DNA of 64,000 nt from Mycolicibacterium cosmeticum. Lineage in GTDB: Bacteria > Actinomycetota > Actinomycetes > Mycobacteriales > Mycobacteriaceae. A program made the translations under genes and the position numbers. Location: NCBI GenBank assembly GCA_016197365.1, contig JACPVS010000006.1, positions 496,001 to 560,000 on the forward strand, given 5' to 3'. Below are positions 8,702 to 17,990 of this stretch, piece after piece (the first letter of the stretch is position 1; every line of letters starts with the position of its first letter). Under the pieces are notes generated by a model. It saw only the letters and a program-made list of their open reading frames with translations, made no database searches and had not been told where the DNA came from.

Positions 8702-9108
8702 CCCTCGGACGTCCGCGCGCGACCGGTTACTACGCCAAATACGTTGGCCGCGAATACCATTCGACCGTCAAAGAAGGCGATGTGATCTTGCGGTCCTACC
8801 GCGGCGAACCGGACGTCATCGACTTCGCTCCGTCACGGATTCCGGCGGTCCAGGGCATCAAGATCGTCCCCCGTTCGGAACTTGAACAGCTTTCCTTCGT
8901 CAGGACGGTATGCCGTTGGCAGGGTGAACCCTTCGTGATAGTCGGTGTCGGCCCGGGTTATGTCGATGTCTTCTACACCGGTAGCCGGGGAGAATGGGTT
9001 GTTCAACAGCCGGGCATCATTCGCACCGGCAAGCTCGAAGCTCACGGACGCCTGCCCTCGGCGGAAGTCTCGGACATCTACGAGTTTGTCGACCCCCTGT
9101 CGCTGTGA
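8698..9108 (+). CDS. Putative immunity protein paired with the orphan toxin tail
   Basis: A 136-residue cytoplasmic protein whose ATG overlaps the stop of the orphan tail (ATGA). It is a paralogue of the gene at 7745: shared features are RATGYYAKYVGREY, RWQGEPFVIV in the middle and a C-terminal acidic helix. The ATG at 8698 is supported by that alignment and by the overlap; a longer frame from 8614 would run back over the toxin cassette. Two toxin-tail/immunity pairs of the same families in a row suggest duplication of a cassette followed by divergence. No family name is recognised. Confidence 0.8.
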   Translation: MTLGRPRATGYYAKYVGREYHSTVKEGDVILRSYRGEPDVIDFAPSRIPAVQGIKIVPRSELEQLSFVRTVCRWQGEPFVIVGVGPGYVDVFYTGSRGEWVVQQPGIIRTGKLEAHGRLPSAEVSDIYEFVDPLSL

Positions 9109-9392
9109 TGAAAGCAAGTCCGGTGGCATCACTTCCGTGGGACTTCACGTTGCATCTGTGCGATGACGGCGCCCTGGTGTTGAAAGTCATCTTCAGCGAA
9201 GGCTGATACAAGACCGACACCTGGCGCTTGTTCGAAATCGACGTGTCTGAGGTCGACACACCAAACATCGCAGCTGTCGGTGGCCTGGCAGCTCAAATTC
9301 GTGCCGCGTACCCCGATGTCACCCACCGGCGCATTGCTGCATCGGCGTTGTCGAACTCGCGGGCACACGCGAAAAGCGACGACGATGTCTGA
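9108..9392 (+). pseudogene. Small gene interrupted by an in-frame TGA
   Basis: The ATG at 9108 overlaps the previous stop (TGATG). The frame runs 32 codons (LPWDFTLHLCDDGALVLKVI) to a TGA at 9204-9206, then continues sensibly for 61 codons (YKTDTWRLFEIDVSEVD, AAQIRAAYPDVTHRRIAASA) to a TGA at 9390. The two halves read as one 93-residue globular protein with a single base change, for instance from TGG or CGA. It sits at the end of the toxin/immunity array, so an immunity-type origin is likely, but the family is not recognised. A sequencing error is the main alternative. Confidence 0.6.
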
Positions 9393-9538
9393 CTTCCCTG
9401 CGAAGGTCCAGGAGACACTCGGGGACCTTGGTCCAGGGTGTCAACGACATAATGTCGCGCTTCCGGAAAATGCATCCCGGCCTATCAGTGGACGCCCTCC
9501 GCGAGATCGGGAGATGCGTGGGCTGGAACTGGCGGTAA
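9385..9538 (+). pseudogene. Small gene with a +1 frameshift
   Basis: The ATG at 9385 overlaps the end of the preceding broken gene. The frame reads MSDFPAKVQETLGDL, then loses sense. With one extra base removed near 9430 it continues VQGVNDIMSRFRKMHPGL, SVDALREIGRCVGWNWR and stops at 9538, giving a compact protein of about 50 residues. The coherent continuation supports a recent single-base insertion or a sequencing error. No family is recognised. It is the last member of the array before an unrelated PaiB-like gene. Confidence 0.5.
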
Positions 9539-9593
9539 CCGGCACCGGCTAAACCCCTTGCCCGCACCCCACCCCGTCCCCGACGCTGGACAC

Positions 9594-10205
9594 ATGTACG
9601 TCCCCGCACACTTCACTGCCGACGACGCCGCGGTCCACGAGTTGCTCACCCACCACGGTGCGGCCGACCTGATCACCGCGACGCCGGAGGGCCTGGTCGC
9701 CACGATGCTGCCCTTCGTCTACGACGCCGACCGCAGGGCCTTGTTGGGCCACGTGGCGCGCAACAATCCGCAGTGGCGGCTGCCCGTGTTGGGCGAGGCG
9801 CTGGTCATCGTCCGCGGCCCCGACTCCTACATCAGCCCCAGCTGGTACGCGTCGAAGGCCGAGCACGGCCGCGTGGTCCCGACCTGGAACTACCTGGCCG
9901 CCCACGTGCACGGCAATGTCACCATCCACGATGATCCCGCGTGGCTGGACCGCCTGGTGCGCCGGCTCACCGACAAGCATGAAGCGAACCGGCCACAGCC
10001 GTGGAGTGTCGACGACGCGCCGGAGAAGTTCGTCGCCGGACAACTGCGCGCGATCGTCGGGATCGAGGTCGCGATCACCCGTATCGAAGCCAAGTTCAAA
10101 CTCAGCCAGAACCGGCCCGCCGCCGATATCGACGGAGTCATCAACGGCCTCAACGAGTCTGGCGATGCCGACGGCGCCGAGGCCGTCAAGCGGTACCGCC
10201 CGTAG
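9594..10205 (+). CDS. PaiB-family FMN-binding protein
   Basis: A 203-residue protein that starts MYVPAHF, the characteristic PaiB N-terminus, and contains SPSWYASK and PTWNYLAAHVHG, typical of this split-barrel flavin-binding family; a long C-terminal helix region follows. PaiB was described in Bacillus as a negative regulator with PaiA, and related actinobacterial proteins bind FMN or haem-like cofactors. The in-frame ATG at 9558 would add 12 residues with no family match, so 9594 is preferred. It is a single gene convergent with the SDR gene, 3 bp apart. Confidence 0.88.
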   Translation: MYVPAHFTADDAAVHELLTHHGAADLITATPEGLVATMLPFVYDADRRALLGHVARNNPQWRLPVLGEALVIVRGPDSYISPSWYASKAEHGRVVPTWNYLAAHVHGNVTIHDDPAWLDRLVRRLTDKHEANRPQPWSVDDAPEKFVAGQLRAIVGIEVAITRIEAKFKLSQNRPAADIDGVINGLNESGDADGAEAVKRYRP

Positions 10206-10208
10206 CGG

Positions 10209-10958
10209 TCACCCCACGACGAACGGCACATCCTCTGGCGCTGCCCGTCGGGCAGCCAGCAGCGCCCGCGCGGAGTCGCCGATCGGGATGCGCAACGGCA
10301 ACGCTGCAGCCTCGGCGGCGTCGGCAACCTCGACCGCCACCAGTTCGGGCGTCACGAACTCACGACCGCCGGTGTTTCCCCGCACCGCGCCATACGGATT
10401 GTCCGGCAGCGTATAGATGAGAACGTCGTCAAGCGCTCCCGAGCTCACCGCACCCGGCTCCAGCAGTGCGGCCTGCACGCCGAACGGGGCGACCTCGATG
10501 GCCAGCGCTTCAACCAATGCCTCCAGCGCCCACTTCGTCGATGCGTACGCCGCACCGGGCGGCAGCACGATTCTGCCGACCACACTCGACATGAACAGCA
10601 GCCGGCCGGCTCCCCGTGCGCGCATCTGCGGCAACACAGCCTGCGCGACGCGCAGTGCCCCGACGGTGTTCAACGCGAATACCCGCTGCAACTCATCGAG
10701 CGGGATGGCCTCGACCGCGGCGTAGAAGATGACGCCGGCGTTGGCGATCAGAATGTCTATGTCGCCGGCCGCCTCGACCGCGGCGGCCACGCTGGCGTCG
10801 TCGGTCACATCGAGGGCAAGTCGCTGCGCGACGTCGAGATCTGCGAGACGTTCCGGGTTGCGCGCCGTCGCGATCACGCGGTGTCCACGACGGGCGAATT
10901 CCACGGCAAGGGCGCGACCGATGCCGCCGTTGGCCCCGGTGATCAATACTGAGGACAT
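10209..10958 (-). CDS. Short-chain dehydrogenase/reductase (SDR)
   Basis: A 249-residue NAD(P)-dependent oxidoreductase of the classical SDR type. The nucleotide-binding TGANGGIG motif is at residues 7-14, NAG follows ILIANAG, and the catalytic Ser and Y-x3-K are in MSSVVGRI and YASTKWALE. The substrate is unknown. The start at 10958 has an AGGAG sequence 6 nt upstream. It lies 9 bp after the TetR gene on the same strand and is probably its co-transcribed target, a common pairing in mycobacteria. Confidence 0.93.
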   Translation of the reverse strand: MSSVLITGANGGIGRALAVEFARRGHRVIATARNPERLADLDVAQRLALDVTDDASVAAAVEAAGDIDILIANAGVIFYAAVEAIPLDELQRVFALNTVGALRVAQAVLPQMRARGAGRLLFMSSVVGRIVLPPGAAYASTKWALEALVEALAIEVAPFGVQAALLEPGAVSSGALDDVLIYTLPDNPYGAVRGNTGGREFVTPELVAVEVADAAEAAALPLRIPIGDSARALLAARRAAPEDVPFVVG

Positions 10959-10967
10959 GAGATTCTC

Positions 10968-11540
10968 CTAATCAGATTGTGCGACAGCGTTATCGAGTAA
11001 CAGCACGGCGACACCACGAGCGTGCACCATGGGGGAAGTGTCATTCAGCGACGTCGACAGCGACGTCGCGCCTTCGAACAACACCAGGAGCTGATGGCCG
11101 AGCAGGTGCGGATCGGCAACCCCGGCCTCGGCCGCGACCCGGGTCAACCGCTCGGCGAAGCGCATTTTGTGCGCGCGGACGATGTCGTCCACGCCGTCGA
11201 GCGCCCCCGCGGATTCCACTGCGGCATTGTGAAACGGGCACCCCCGGAATCGATCTGCCGGCGCGGTGTCAAAGATCGCCAGCAATCGCTCGCGCGGAGT
11301 GAGTTCGGCGTCGTCCAGCACGCGCTCCCGCGGCGTCCCACCGGCGTCGGCCAGATCAGTCAGGTAGCCGCGAACCAGATCGTCTTTGCTCGGAAAGTGT
11401 TGATAGAGCGTTCGCTTCGAGACGCCGGCGGTGCGCGCCAGCGTGTCGACGCCGATGGCGTGGATGCCATCGCGATAGAACAGTGCCGCCGCGGTGGCGG
11501 CTACGCGGTCACGCGGTCGGGACACCTGGGAAGCTGACAC
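10968..11540 (-). CDS. TetR-family transcriptional regulator
   Basis: A TetR repressor with an N-terminal helix-turn-helix in TLARTAGVSKRTLYQHFPSK and a C-terminal ligand domain with RGCPFHNAA. I place the start at the GTG at 11540 (190 residues, SASQVSRPRDRV). An ATG at 11570 would give 200 residues, but it would make one of two near-identical repeats (ggtaccgatc-gttt) part of the coding sequence, whereas the later start leaves both in the promoter. It precedes the SDR gene by 9 bp and is probably autoregulated. The inducer is unknown; the start is uncertain. Confidence 0.88.
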   Translation of the reverse strand: MSASQVSRPRDRVAATAAALFYRDGIHAIGVDTLARTAGVSKRTLYQHFPSKDDLVRGYLTDLADAGGTPRERVLDDAELTPRERLLAIFDTAPADRFRGCPFHNAAVESAGALDGVDDIVRAHKMRFAERLTRVAAEAGVADPHLLGHQLLVLFEGATSLSTSLNDTSPMVHARGVAVLLLDNAVAQSD

Positions 11541-11550
11541 ACCCTTTGAC

Positions 11551-11618
11551 GGTACCGATCTGTTTCTCATGGGTCAAAGATGCTCAAATACCGTTACTCT
11601 TGGGGTACCGATCAGTTT
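11551..11618. promoter_or_regulatory. Candidate TetR operator: two direct repeats
   Basis: The 15-mers ggtaccgatctgttt (11551-11565) and ggtaccgatcagttt (11604-11618) match at 14 of 15 positions, 53 bp apart. Each contains a ggtacc palindrome, and a related ataccgttac lies between them. They flank the likely promoter of the TetR-SDR pair, and the distal copy overlaps the stop region of the hydrolase gene. I infer TetR binding sites. Confidence 0.5.
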
Positions 11619-13453
11619 CCAGGGATGACCGGCAGCGTGATCGACGACGGATGCGCGGGGTCGTGCAGGATGGTCTGCACCGCAGGCACCGTACGCGTGT
11701 CCTGGCCGAACGGCACACCGGTGTTGGGGTTGGGCGCGAACTGGGGGTAGTCGCTGCTGGAGATCTCCAGCCGCACCCTGTCCCCCGCCCTGAATTCGTA
11801 ACTGGTGGGCCAGATCTGGATACGCAGCTCATAGGGTTGACCGGCCACCATCGGTGCGGGCTGAGAGAGAGAATCCCGGAAGGCGGTCCGCAGGATCCCG
11901 TTGTTCAGGTTCACCGCTTGCCCATCGGGTTTTACCACGACGAGTTTCGCGGTGAAGTCGGTGTCGACGACCGTGGACTGCGCCCAGAGTGTCACCGTCA
12001 CCGGCCCGGTGATCTCCGTGTCGTGTGACAACGGCGCCGAGTCGTAGACCAGCACATCGGAGCGCTGCTCGACCGGCGTCTGATCGTAGGGACCTTGCGG
12101 TCCCGACATCGCGCCGCAGCACGAGTGCCCACCCAGGCTCGGCGCCGGGAAGGCGGGGTCGTAGATATAGGTGTCCGGGCCTTGAGCTGCCGGCAGGACG
12201 GGTTGCAGTGCACCCTTACGCTCGGCCTGTCGCCCATCGCCGGACAGGTACCAGTTGACCCATTCCGTCTGCGGCAGTGGCCAACCCGAGGCTTCTCGCC
12301 AGGTGTTGGCGCCCATCAGAAAGTAGTCGACCCGTGGCTTTCCACCGATACCGTTGTCGGCGCCCTTGAGGAAATGGTCGAACCACTGCAACATCAACTC
12401 GTTGATCGGGCTGTTGGCCACCGGGCCGATATCGGACAGCATCGGCGCGGGCCGGGAGTCGGGTCGGCCCCACGCCACGTGATCCCACGGACCGATGACC
12501 AGTCGCTGATTGGCGCGCGCATCCTCGCTGCCGCCGCGAGCCGTCATTCCCGCGAAGTTCTCCACGCCGCCCGCGAGGAACGCGTCATACCAACCTTCGA
12601 CGTGCAGTACCGGGATCCGCACCGCTGGATAGCGGTCCCGGATGCTCACGGCACGCCAGAAATCGTCACGGGTGTTGTGCCGGATCCAGTCGAAGTACCA
12701 GGGCGCCACGGCGGGGTTCTGCGGTTGCATCGGCGGAAGGTCTTTGAACGGGCGGAAGTTCAACCACCGGGTCGGCTCCCCCGCCGCCTCTTCGAGGCGG
12801 GCCAGCGCGGACAGGTCCTTGCGGTTGCGTGCCGCGGTGGTGGCGATCGAGTCGATGGCCCAGGGCTGCACGAACGCGAGGCGGAACTCCCCACCCTCAT
12901 ACGTCCAGCCGTCGTAGTAGTCGGACGCGGTGTTCGCGGGAACGATGGTGACCAGATGGGGCGGGGCCGTCACCGCGGCCAGCCACTGGGTGGCACCGAC
13001 ATAGGACGACCCGTACATGCCGACCTTGCCGCTCGACCCGGGCAGCGCGGCCGCCCATTCGACCGAGTCGTAGCCGTCGTTCATGTCGTTGGTGAACTCG
13101 CTGAAGGTGCCGCCCGACGCCCCTTGACCCCGGATATCCTGCACCACAACCAGATAGCAGTGCGATGCGAACCAGTCCGGCGGCTGGAACCGCGACGGCG
13201 CCACCTGCGCGCCGGTCTTGCCGTACTGGGTCCGCATCAGGATCACCGGAACCGGGTCCGCACTCCGGGGCCGGTAGACATCGGCCCGCAGCACGGTGCC
13301 GTCCCGCATGGTCGCGGGCACATCGCGCTCCGTGTCCACCGCACAAGGTCCCCGGCCGGTGGCAGCCGGGAACGGGGACGCGGCCCCATTCCCGTTCCGC
13401 CCACAGGCAGTTACCAGGAGCAGGACCGACACGAGAAGAGCGACCGCTCGCAC
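11612..13453 (-). CDS. CocE/NonD-family hydrolase lipoprotein
   Basis: A 613-residue exported alpha/beta hydrolase of the X-Pro dipeptidyl-peptidase (S15)/cocaine-esterase family. The GTG at 13453 opens a lipoprotein signal (ALLVSVLLLVTAC, lipobox Cys near 18). The catalytic Ser is in YGSSYVGATQW, the HVEGWYDAF segment carries the likely Asp and GPWDHVAWG the likely His. A jelly-roll C-terminal domain with RLEISSSDYPQFAPN follows. These enzymes cleave esters or X-Pro peptides; the substrate here is not known. The lipase gene at 13470-14789 precedes it by 16 bp in the same direction, suggesting co-expression at the cell surface. Confidence 0.9.
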   Translation of the reverse strand: MRAVALLVSVLLLVTACGRNGNGAASPFPAATGRGPCAVDTERDVPATMRDGTVLRADVYRPRSADPVPVILMRTQYGKTGAQVAPSRFQPPDWFASHCYLVVVQDIRGQGASGGTFSEFTNDMNDGYDSVEWAAALPGSSGKVGMYGSSYVGATQWLAAVTAPPHLVTIVPANTASDYYDGWTYEGGEFRLAFVQPWAIDSIATTAARNRKDLSALARLEEAAGEPTRWLNFRPFKDLPPMQPQNPAVAPWYFDWIRHNTRDDFWRAVSIRDRYPAVRIPVLHVEGWYDAFLAGGVENFAGMTARGGSEDARANQRLVIGPWDHVAWGRPDSRPAPMLSDIGPVANSPINELMLQWFDHFLKGADNGIGGKPRVDYFLMGANTWREASGWPLPQTEWVNWYLSGDGRQAERKGALQPVLPAAQGPDTYIYDPAFPAPSLGGHSCCGAMSGPQGPYDQTPVEQRSDVLVYDSAPLSHDTEITGPVTVTLWAQSTVVDTDFTAKLVVVKPDGQAVNLNNGILRTAFRDSLSQPAPMVAGQPYELRIQIWPTSYEFRAGDRVRLEISSSDYPQFAPNPNTGVPFGQDTRTVPAVQTILHDPAHPSSITLPVIPGN

Positions 13454-13469
13454 ATCCCGCAGCCTAGAC

Positions 13470-14789
13470 CTAGAACGTCCCGCAGTTGGGCGTGGTCGGC
13501 ACGCCGTTGAATCGGTCGGCGATCCACTGCATCGCCGGCTCACCGTCGACCAGCATGGGCAGCGCGTGGTTGATCACCAACTTGTTCAAAAACGGGGGCT
13601 GCTCGTTGGTGCGGAACTCGACATCGGCGCCCTTGTCACACCAGTCCCGGCTCATCTGATTGGCCGCGGTCCAGGGCACCAGTGGGTCAAACCTGTTGCT
13701 GTTCACCAGAACCGGGGCATCGGGCCGGAGCGTACCGATGCGCTGCAGATCGAACAGACCCCGGAAGGCCGGCTCGGCCAGGAGATCCTCGATGGGCTCG
13801 TTGAAGTACGGCTGAAGGTGGCGGAACATGAACTTGGCGATGGTCTCGGCGATGCATTGATCCTTGACCTTCGCCAGGAGGTCCTCACCGCGCGGGGTCA
13901 GTTTGGCTCGGATGGCCGGTTCGGCCTCCGGATAGGACTGGATGATTCCGTTGAGCGCATAGCCCACCACCCCGACCAGGGCGCTGCCATCGGCATAGGG
14001 CATCAGCTCGGCCAGGTCGGCCGGCGGCGCCCCCGCGTAGCTACCGACGATGTTGAGGTCGGGCGCGTAACTCGAGGCGAGCTCGGCCGCCGACGCGGCG
14101 GCCCCGCCGCCCTGCGAGTAACCCCAGAAGGCCGTGGGCCCACCAGGTGTCAGCGAGGTGTCGGGTAGCAACCGTGCCGCGCGCGCCGCATCCAGCATCG
14201 CGTGTCCCTCGGAGAGCCGGTTCACGTAGGTGTGCGTGACGCCGATGGTGCCCAGACCTTCGTAGTCGGTCATCAGGATGGCGAATCCGCGGGCCACCAT
14301 CGTGGCCACGAACGCCTCTTCGTAGTTGACCCCGATGTCCAGGTACGGCGACCAGTGGATGCCCTGGTTGAACTGCCGCGACGGTGCGCACTGATCGCCT
14401 TGGCCCTGGGTGCCGGGACCGTAGACGATCAGCGGCCGCGGGCCCTGGCCCGGCCAGGCGTTGTACGGCTCGAAGTAGGTGCCGGTCACCACATCTGGGT
14501 TGCCTCGCGCGTCCGTCGACAGGTACATCACCCGGGTTCCGGTGGCCATGACGGCCCCGAGCTGGCCGGAGGGCTCGAGCACCAATTGGGACGGTTCGGT
14601 GCGAACGAGGTCGCCCGGTTTGCCGGGCGGCAACGGATTCGGTGGTGTGTAGAACTCGGTGTACTCGTCTTCGTTGTAGTACGGATACCAGTCGTCTGCA
14701 CCAGCACGCGGCATGAAACCCGTTGCCAGACAACCAGACAGCATGCCCACGAGCACCACGAAGACGCTCACCGCGACACGAATCACCAC
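13470..14789 (-). CDS. Exported secretory-lipase-family protein
   Basis: A 439-residue alpha/beta hydrolase of the secretory lipase (LIP) family. A signal peptide occupies the first 30 residues (FVVLVGMLSGC might also be a lipobox). The nucleophile elbow is GYSQGGGAA near residue 219; an Asp in NRFDPLVPW and a His in VINHALPML complete a plausible triad. The family contains triacylglycerol and wax esterases; the natural substrate is unknown. It is more distant from the four related proteins in the polysaccharide cluster than those are from each other. It pairs with the CocE-like lipoprotein gene downstream. Confidence 0.88.
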   Translation of the reverse strand: MVIRVAVSVFVVLVGMLSGCLATGFMPRAGADDWYPYYNEDEYTEFYTPPNPLPPGKPGDLVRTEPSQLVLEPSGQLGAVMATGTRVMYLSTDARGNPDVVTGTYFEPYNAWPGQGPRPLIVYGPGTQGQGDQCAPSRQFNQGIHWSPYLDIGVNYEEAFVATMVARGFAILMTDYEGLGTIGVTHTYVNRLSEGHAMLDAARAARLLPDTSLTPGGPTAFWGYSQGGGAAASAAELASSYAPDLNIVGSYAGAPPADLAELMPYADGSALVGVVGYALNGIIQSYPEAEPAIRAKLTPRGEDLLAKVKDQCIAETIAKFMFRHLQPYFNEPIEDLLAEPAFRGLFDLQRIGTLRPDAPVLVNSNRFDPLVPWTAANQMSRDWCDKGADVEFRTNEQPPFLNKLVINHALPMLVDGEPAMQWIADRFNGVPTTPNCGTF

Positions 14790-14871
14790 CGGACAGTAAC
14801 AGCAAGGTCACCGAATGGATACGGATTCCATACGTGTCGGTTAACGGCGAAAGTGTAAAGCGGGCGGCCAG

Positions 14872-15336
14872 CTAATCCAGACTGGTCGCCTGCAATACCA
14901 AGGTGGCATGTTCACGGTCCAGGAACGCGTACGCACTGGTGGCCACGGAGGAGAAGCCGTCGTCGAGACGGTCACCCGTCAGGAAGGGCCCTTTCGGGAT
15001 GTCGGCTGACAGTTCGTCCTGCACCTGCGGTTTGCGGCCGGTGTCGGTGGGTTCGAATTGCTGCACCATGGCGTCCGCGACCGCCGGCGCCAGGTGCACC
15101 ACGGCGTCGGTCCAGCGCGCGGTGGTGTCACCGCCGGCCGAACCCGACCACTGCACCCAGGCAACCGATTCCGGAACACCGATCGCCGGGAAGACCGCAG
15201 TGAGACCGGCGGCGTCGCGCCGGACGTCGAGCGGCGGGGCGGCGGGCTGCGACGGCTCGTCGGCCCTCGAGCAGCCGATCGCCGCGACGGCGCAGAGGGC
15301 CGTCGCGGCGATCGTCCGCGTCAATCTGTTGAACAC
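14872..15336 (-). CDS. Putative lipoprotein of unknown function
   Basis: A 154-residue exported protein. The GTG at 15336 gives a clean lipoprotein signal (ATALCAVAAIGC, Cys near 22). The mature part contains WVQWSG and a helical region around HLAPAVADAMVQQF, with no recognised enzyme motif. It starts 5 bp after the ahcY stop and is probably read from the ahcY transcript. Its role in AdoHcy metabolism, if any, is not evident; anchoring at the outer face of the membrane is the only safe inference. Confidence 0.8.
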   Translation of the reverse strand: MFNRLTRTIAATALCAVAAIGCSRADEPSQPAAPPLDVRRDAAGLTAVFPAIGVPESVAWVQWSGSAGGDTTARWTDAVVHLAPAVADAMVQQFEPTDTGRKPQVQDELSADIPKGPFLTGDRLDDGFSSVATSAYAFLDREHATLVLQATSLD

Positions 15337-15341
15337 AGAGA

Positions 15342-16817
<1,476 letters not shown>

Positions 16818-16845
16818 ATAAGAGCCCCTTTTTTTGTTCGTCTTT

Positions 16846-16866
16846 GCGTATGAACGCATGAATGCG
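16846..16866. repeat. Tandem overlapping palindromes in the ahcY leader
   Basis: Between about 30 and 50 nt upstream of the ahcY ATG lie gcgt-atga-acgc (16846-16857) and cgcat-ga-atgcg (16855-16866), two small palindromes that overlap by 3 bases. They could be an operator or part of a folded leader. No known riboswitch fold is recognised. Confidence 0.3.
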
Positions 16867-16966
16867 TGCCGCGGAGAGCCGCACGTGTACTCATGCCGAC
16901 CACCCAAAGCCTGCGGGCTCGCGGGACAGGCGCTACGGCGATGGAACGGCAGCGGCGCTCTGACAG

Positions 16967-17599
16967 CTAAGGGGTGTCCATGACACCGTATCGTTCGGCG
17001 AACGGCGACATAAGGCGGGCCAGGTCACGGGCCACATCGTGGTCGGCTTCCGGCGGCATGGACACGTAACTCATCGCCAGCCGGACGATGGCCCGGGCCA
17101 GCACTCCGGCGTCCTCGTCGCTGGAGCGGATCCAGCTGCTCTGGAAGGTCTGCTGCAGCCGCGCCGAGCACCGACTGATGATCGGACCGCTGCCGATGGT
17201 GATGATCTGCAGCAGGTCGGGCTTGGCCGCGCCGGTGAGCAATGAGATGACCAGCGGATCGGACGCCGATTCGGCGAAGAACGCCCGGAAGCCCTCCAGA
17301 AACGCCTCGCAGACGTGGCCGACGTTGTGGTTGATGGCGTGGGCGACGGCGTCGACCAGGCGGTCGGCCAGCCGCAACGCATAGCCCTCGGCCAGGCCCT
17401 GGCGCGATCCGAACTCGTTGTAGATGGTCTGCCTGCTGATCCCGGCGGCCCGCGCCACGTCGGTCAGCGTGATGGACGACCAGTCCCGCACCAGCAGCTG
17501 TTCGCGCATGCCGTCCAGGATCGAGTCCCGCAGCAGCACCCGAGACGCCTCGGCGTAGGGCACGCGCTGTGCCGTACTCCGAGGCGTCGGGGTGTTCAT
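16967..17599 (-). CDS. TetR regulator of the alkane operon (AlkX-like)
   Basis: A 210-residue TetR protein, the counterpart of Rv3249c. The helix-turn-helix is in [20 protein letters not shown] at about residues 44-63; the C-terminal domain is helical. It is the last gene of alkB-rubA-rubB-tetR, 38 bp after rubB, the arrangement in which AlkX-type repressors control alkane hydroxylation in actinobacteria. The ATG at 17599 (MNTPTPRST) is preferred over upstream extensions inside the intergenic gap. A palindrome upstream of alkB is a candidate target. Confidence 0.92.
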   Translation of the reverse strand: MNTPTPRSTAQRVPYAEASRVLLRDSILDGMREQLLVRDWSSITLTDVARAAGISRQTIYNEFGSRQGLAEGYALRLADRLVDAVAHAINHNVGHVCEAFLEGFRAFFAESASDPLVISLLTGAAKPDLLQIITIGSGPIISRCSARLQQTFQSSWIRSSDEDAGVLARAIVRLAMSYVSMPPEADHDVARDLARLMSPFAERYGVMDTP

Positions 17600-17637
17600 A
17601 TGCGCGAGGTTATCGCGACTTGCCGCCCAGACGGCGG

Positions 17638-17820
17638 TCACGCGCTTTCGACCTCGACCATGTCGAAATCGGATTTGGCGGCTCCGCAGTCCGGGCAACT
17701 CCAGTCTTCGGGGATGTCATCCCATCGGGTGCCGGGGGCGATGCCGTCCTCCGGCCAGCCCTTCTCCTCGTCGTACTCGAACCCGCACTGGACGCAGACG
17801 TAGCGCTTGAAGCCGTTCAC
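17638..17820 (-). CDS. rubB: Rubredoxin RubB
   Basis: A 60-residue iron protein that passes electrons to AlkB. The Fe(Cys)4 ligands are Cys9 and Cys12 (VCVQCG) and Cys42 and Cys45 (SCPDCG), with the conserved [11 protein letters not shown] segment between them. The GTG start overlaps the rubA stop (GTGA), so translation is coupled. Two rubredoxins after alkB is the standard mycobacterial layout. Confidence 0.96.
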   Translation of the reverse strand: MNGFKRYVCVQCGFEYDEEKGWPEDGIAPGTRWDDIPEDWSCPDCGAAKSDFDMVEVESA

Positions 17821-17990
17821 GCGTCGGCACCGATCTGTTCGAAGTCGACCTTCTCCCGCACCGCGCAGTCCGGGCAGCACCAGTCGTCGGCGATCGTGTC
17901 CCAGCTGGTGCCGACCGGAAAGCCTTCGCGCGGTGCACCTTTGGCTTCGTCGTAGACGTAATCACAACCAGGGCAACGGTAGGCGCTCAC
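17817..17990 (-). CDS. rubA: Rubredoxin RubA
   Basis: A 57-residue rubredoxin. Iron ligands are Cys6 and Cys9 (RCPGC) and Cys39 and Cys42 (CPDC), with [11 protein letters not shown] between; an extra Cys38 gives WCCPDC, as in AlkG1-type rubredoxins. The GTG start overlaps the alkB stop (GTGA) and the gene end overlaps the rubB start. It acts in electron transfer from rubredoxin reductase to the alkane monooxygenase. Confidence 0.96.
   Translation of the reverse strand: MSAYRCPGCDYVYDEAKGAPREGFPVGTSWDTIADDWCCPDCAVREKVDFEQIGADA

Noticed and set aside
9204..9206. TGA read as selenocysteine
   Set aside because: No SECIS-like hairpin is evident after it and no selenoprotein family is recognised; a nonsense mutation or sequencing error is simpler.
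2385..9538. Integrated mobile element carrying the toxin locus
   Set aside because: No integrase, transposase, tRNA target or flanking direct repeats were found at the borders.
12095..13510. Long frame opposite the CocE-like hydrolase (471 codons)
   Set aside because: Antisense shadow of a clear lipoprotein enzyme gene; Arg/His/Gly-rich with no domain pattern.
16818..16966. SAH riboswitch upstream of ahcY
   Set aside because: A CAGGCT element is present, but the conserved core and pairing of the known SAH riboswitch could not be assembled.
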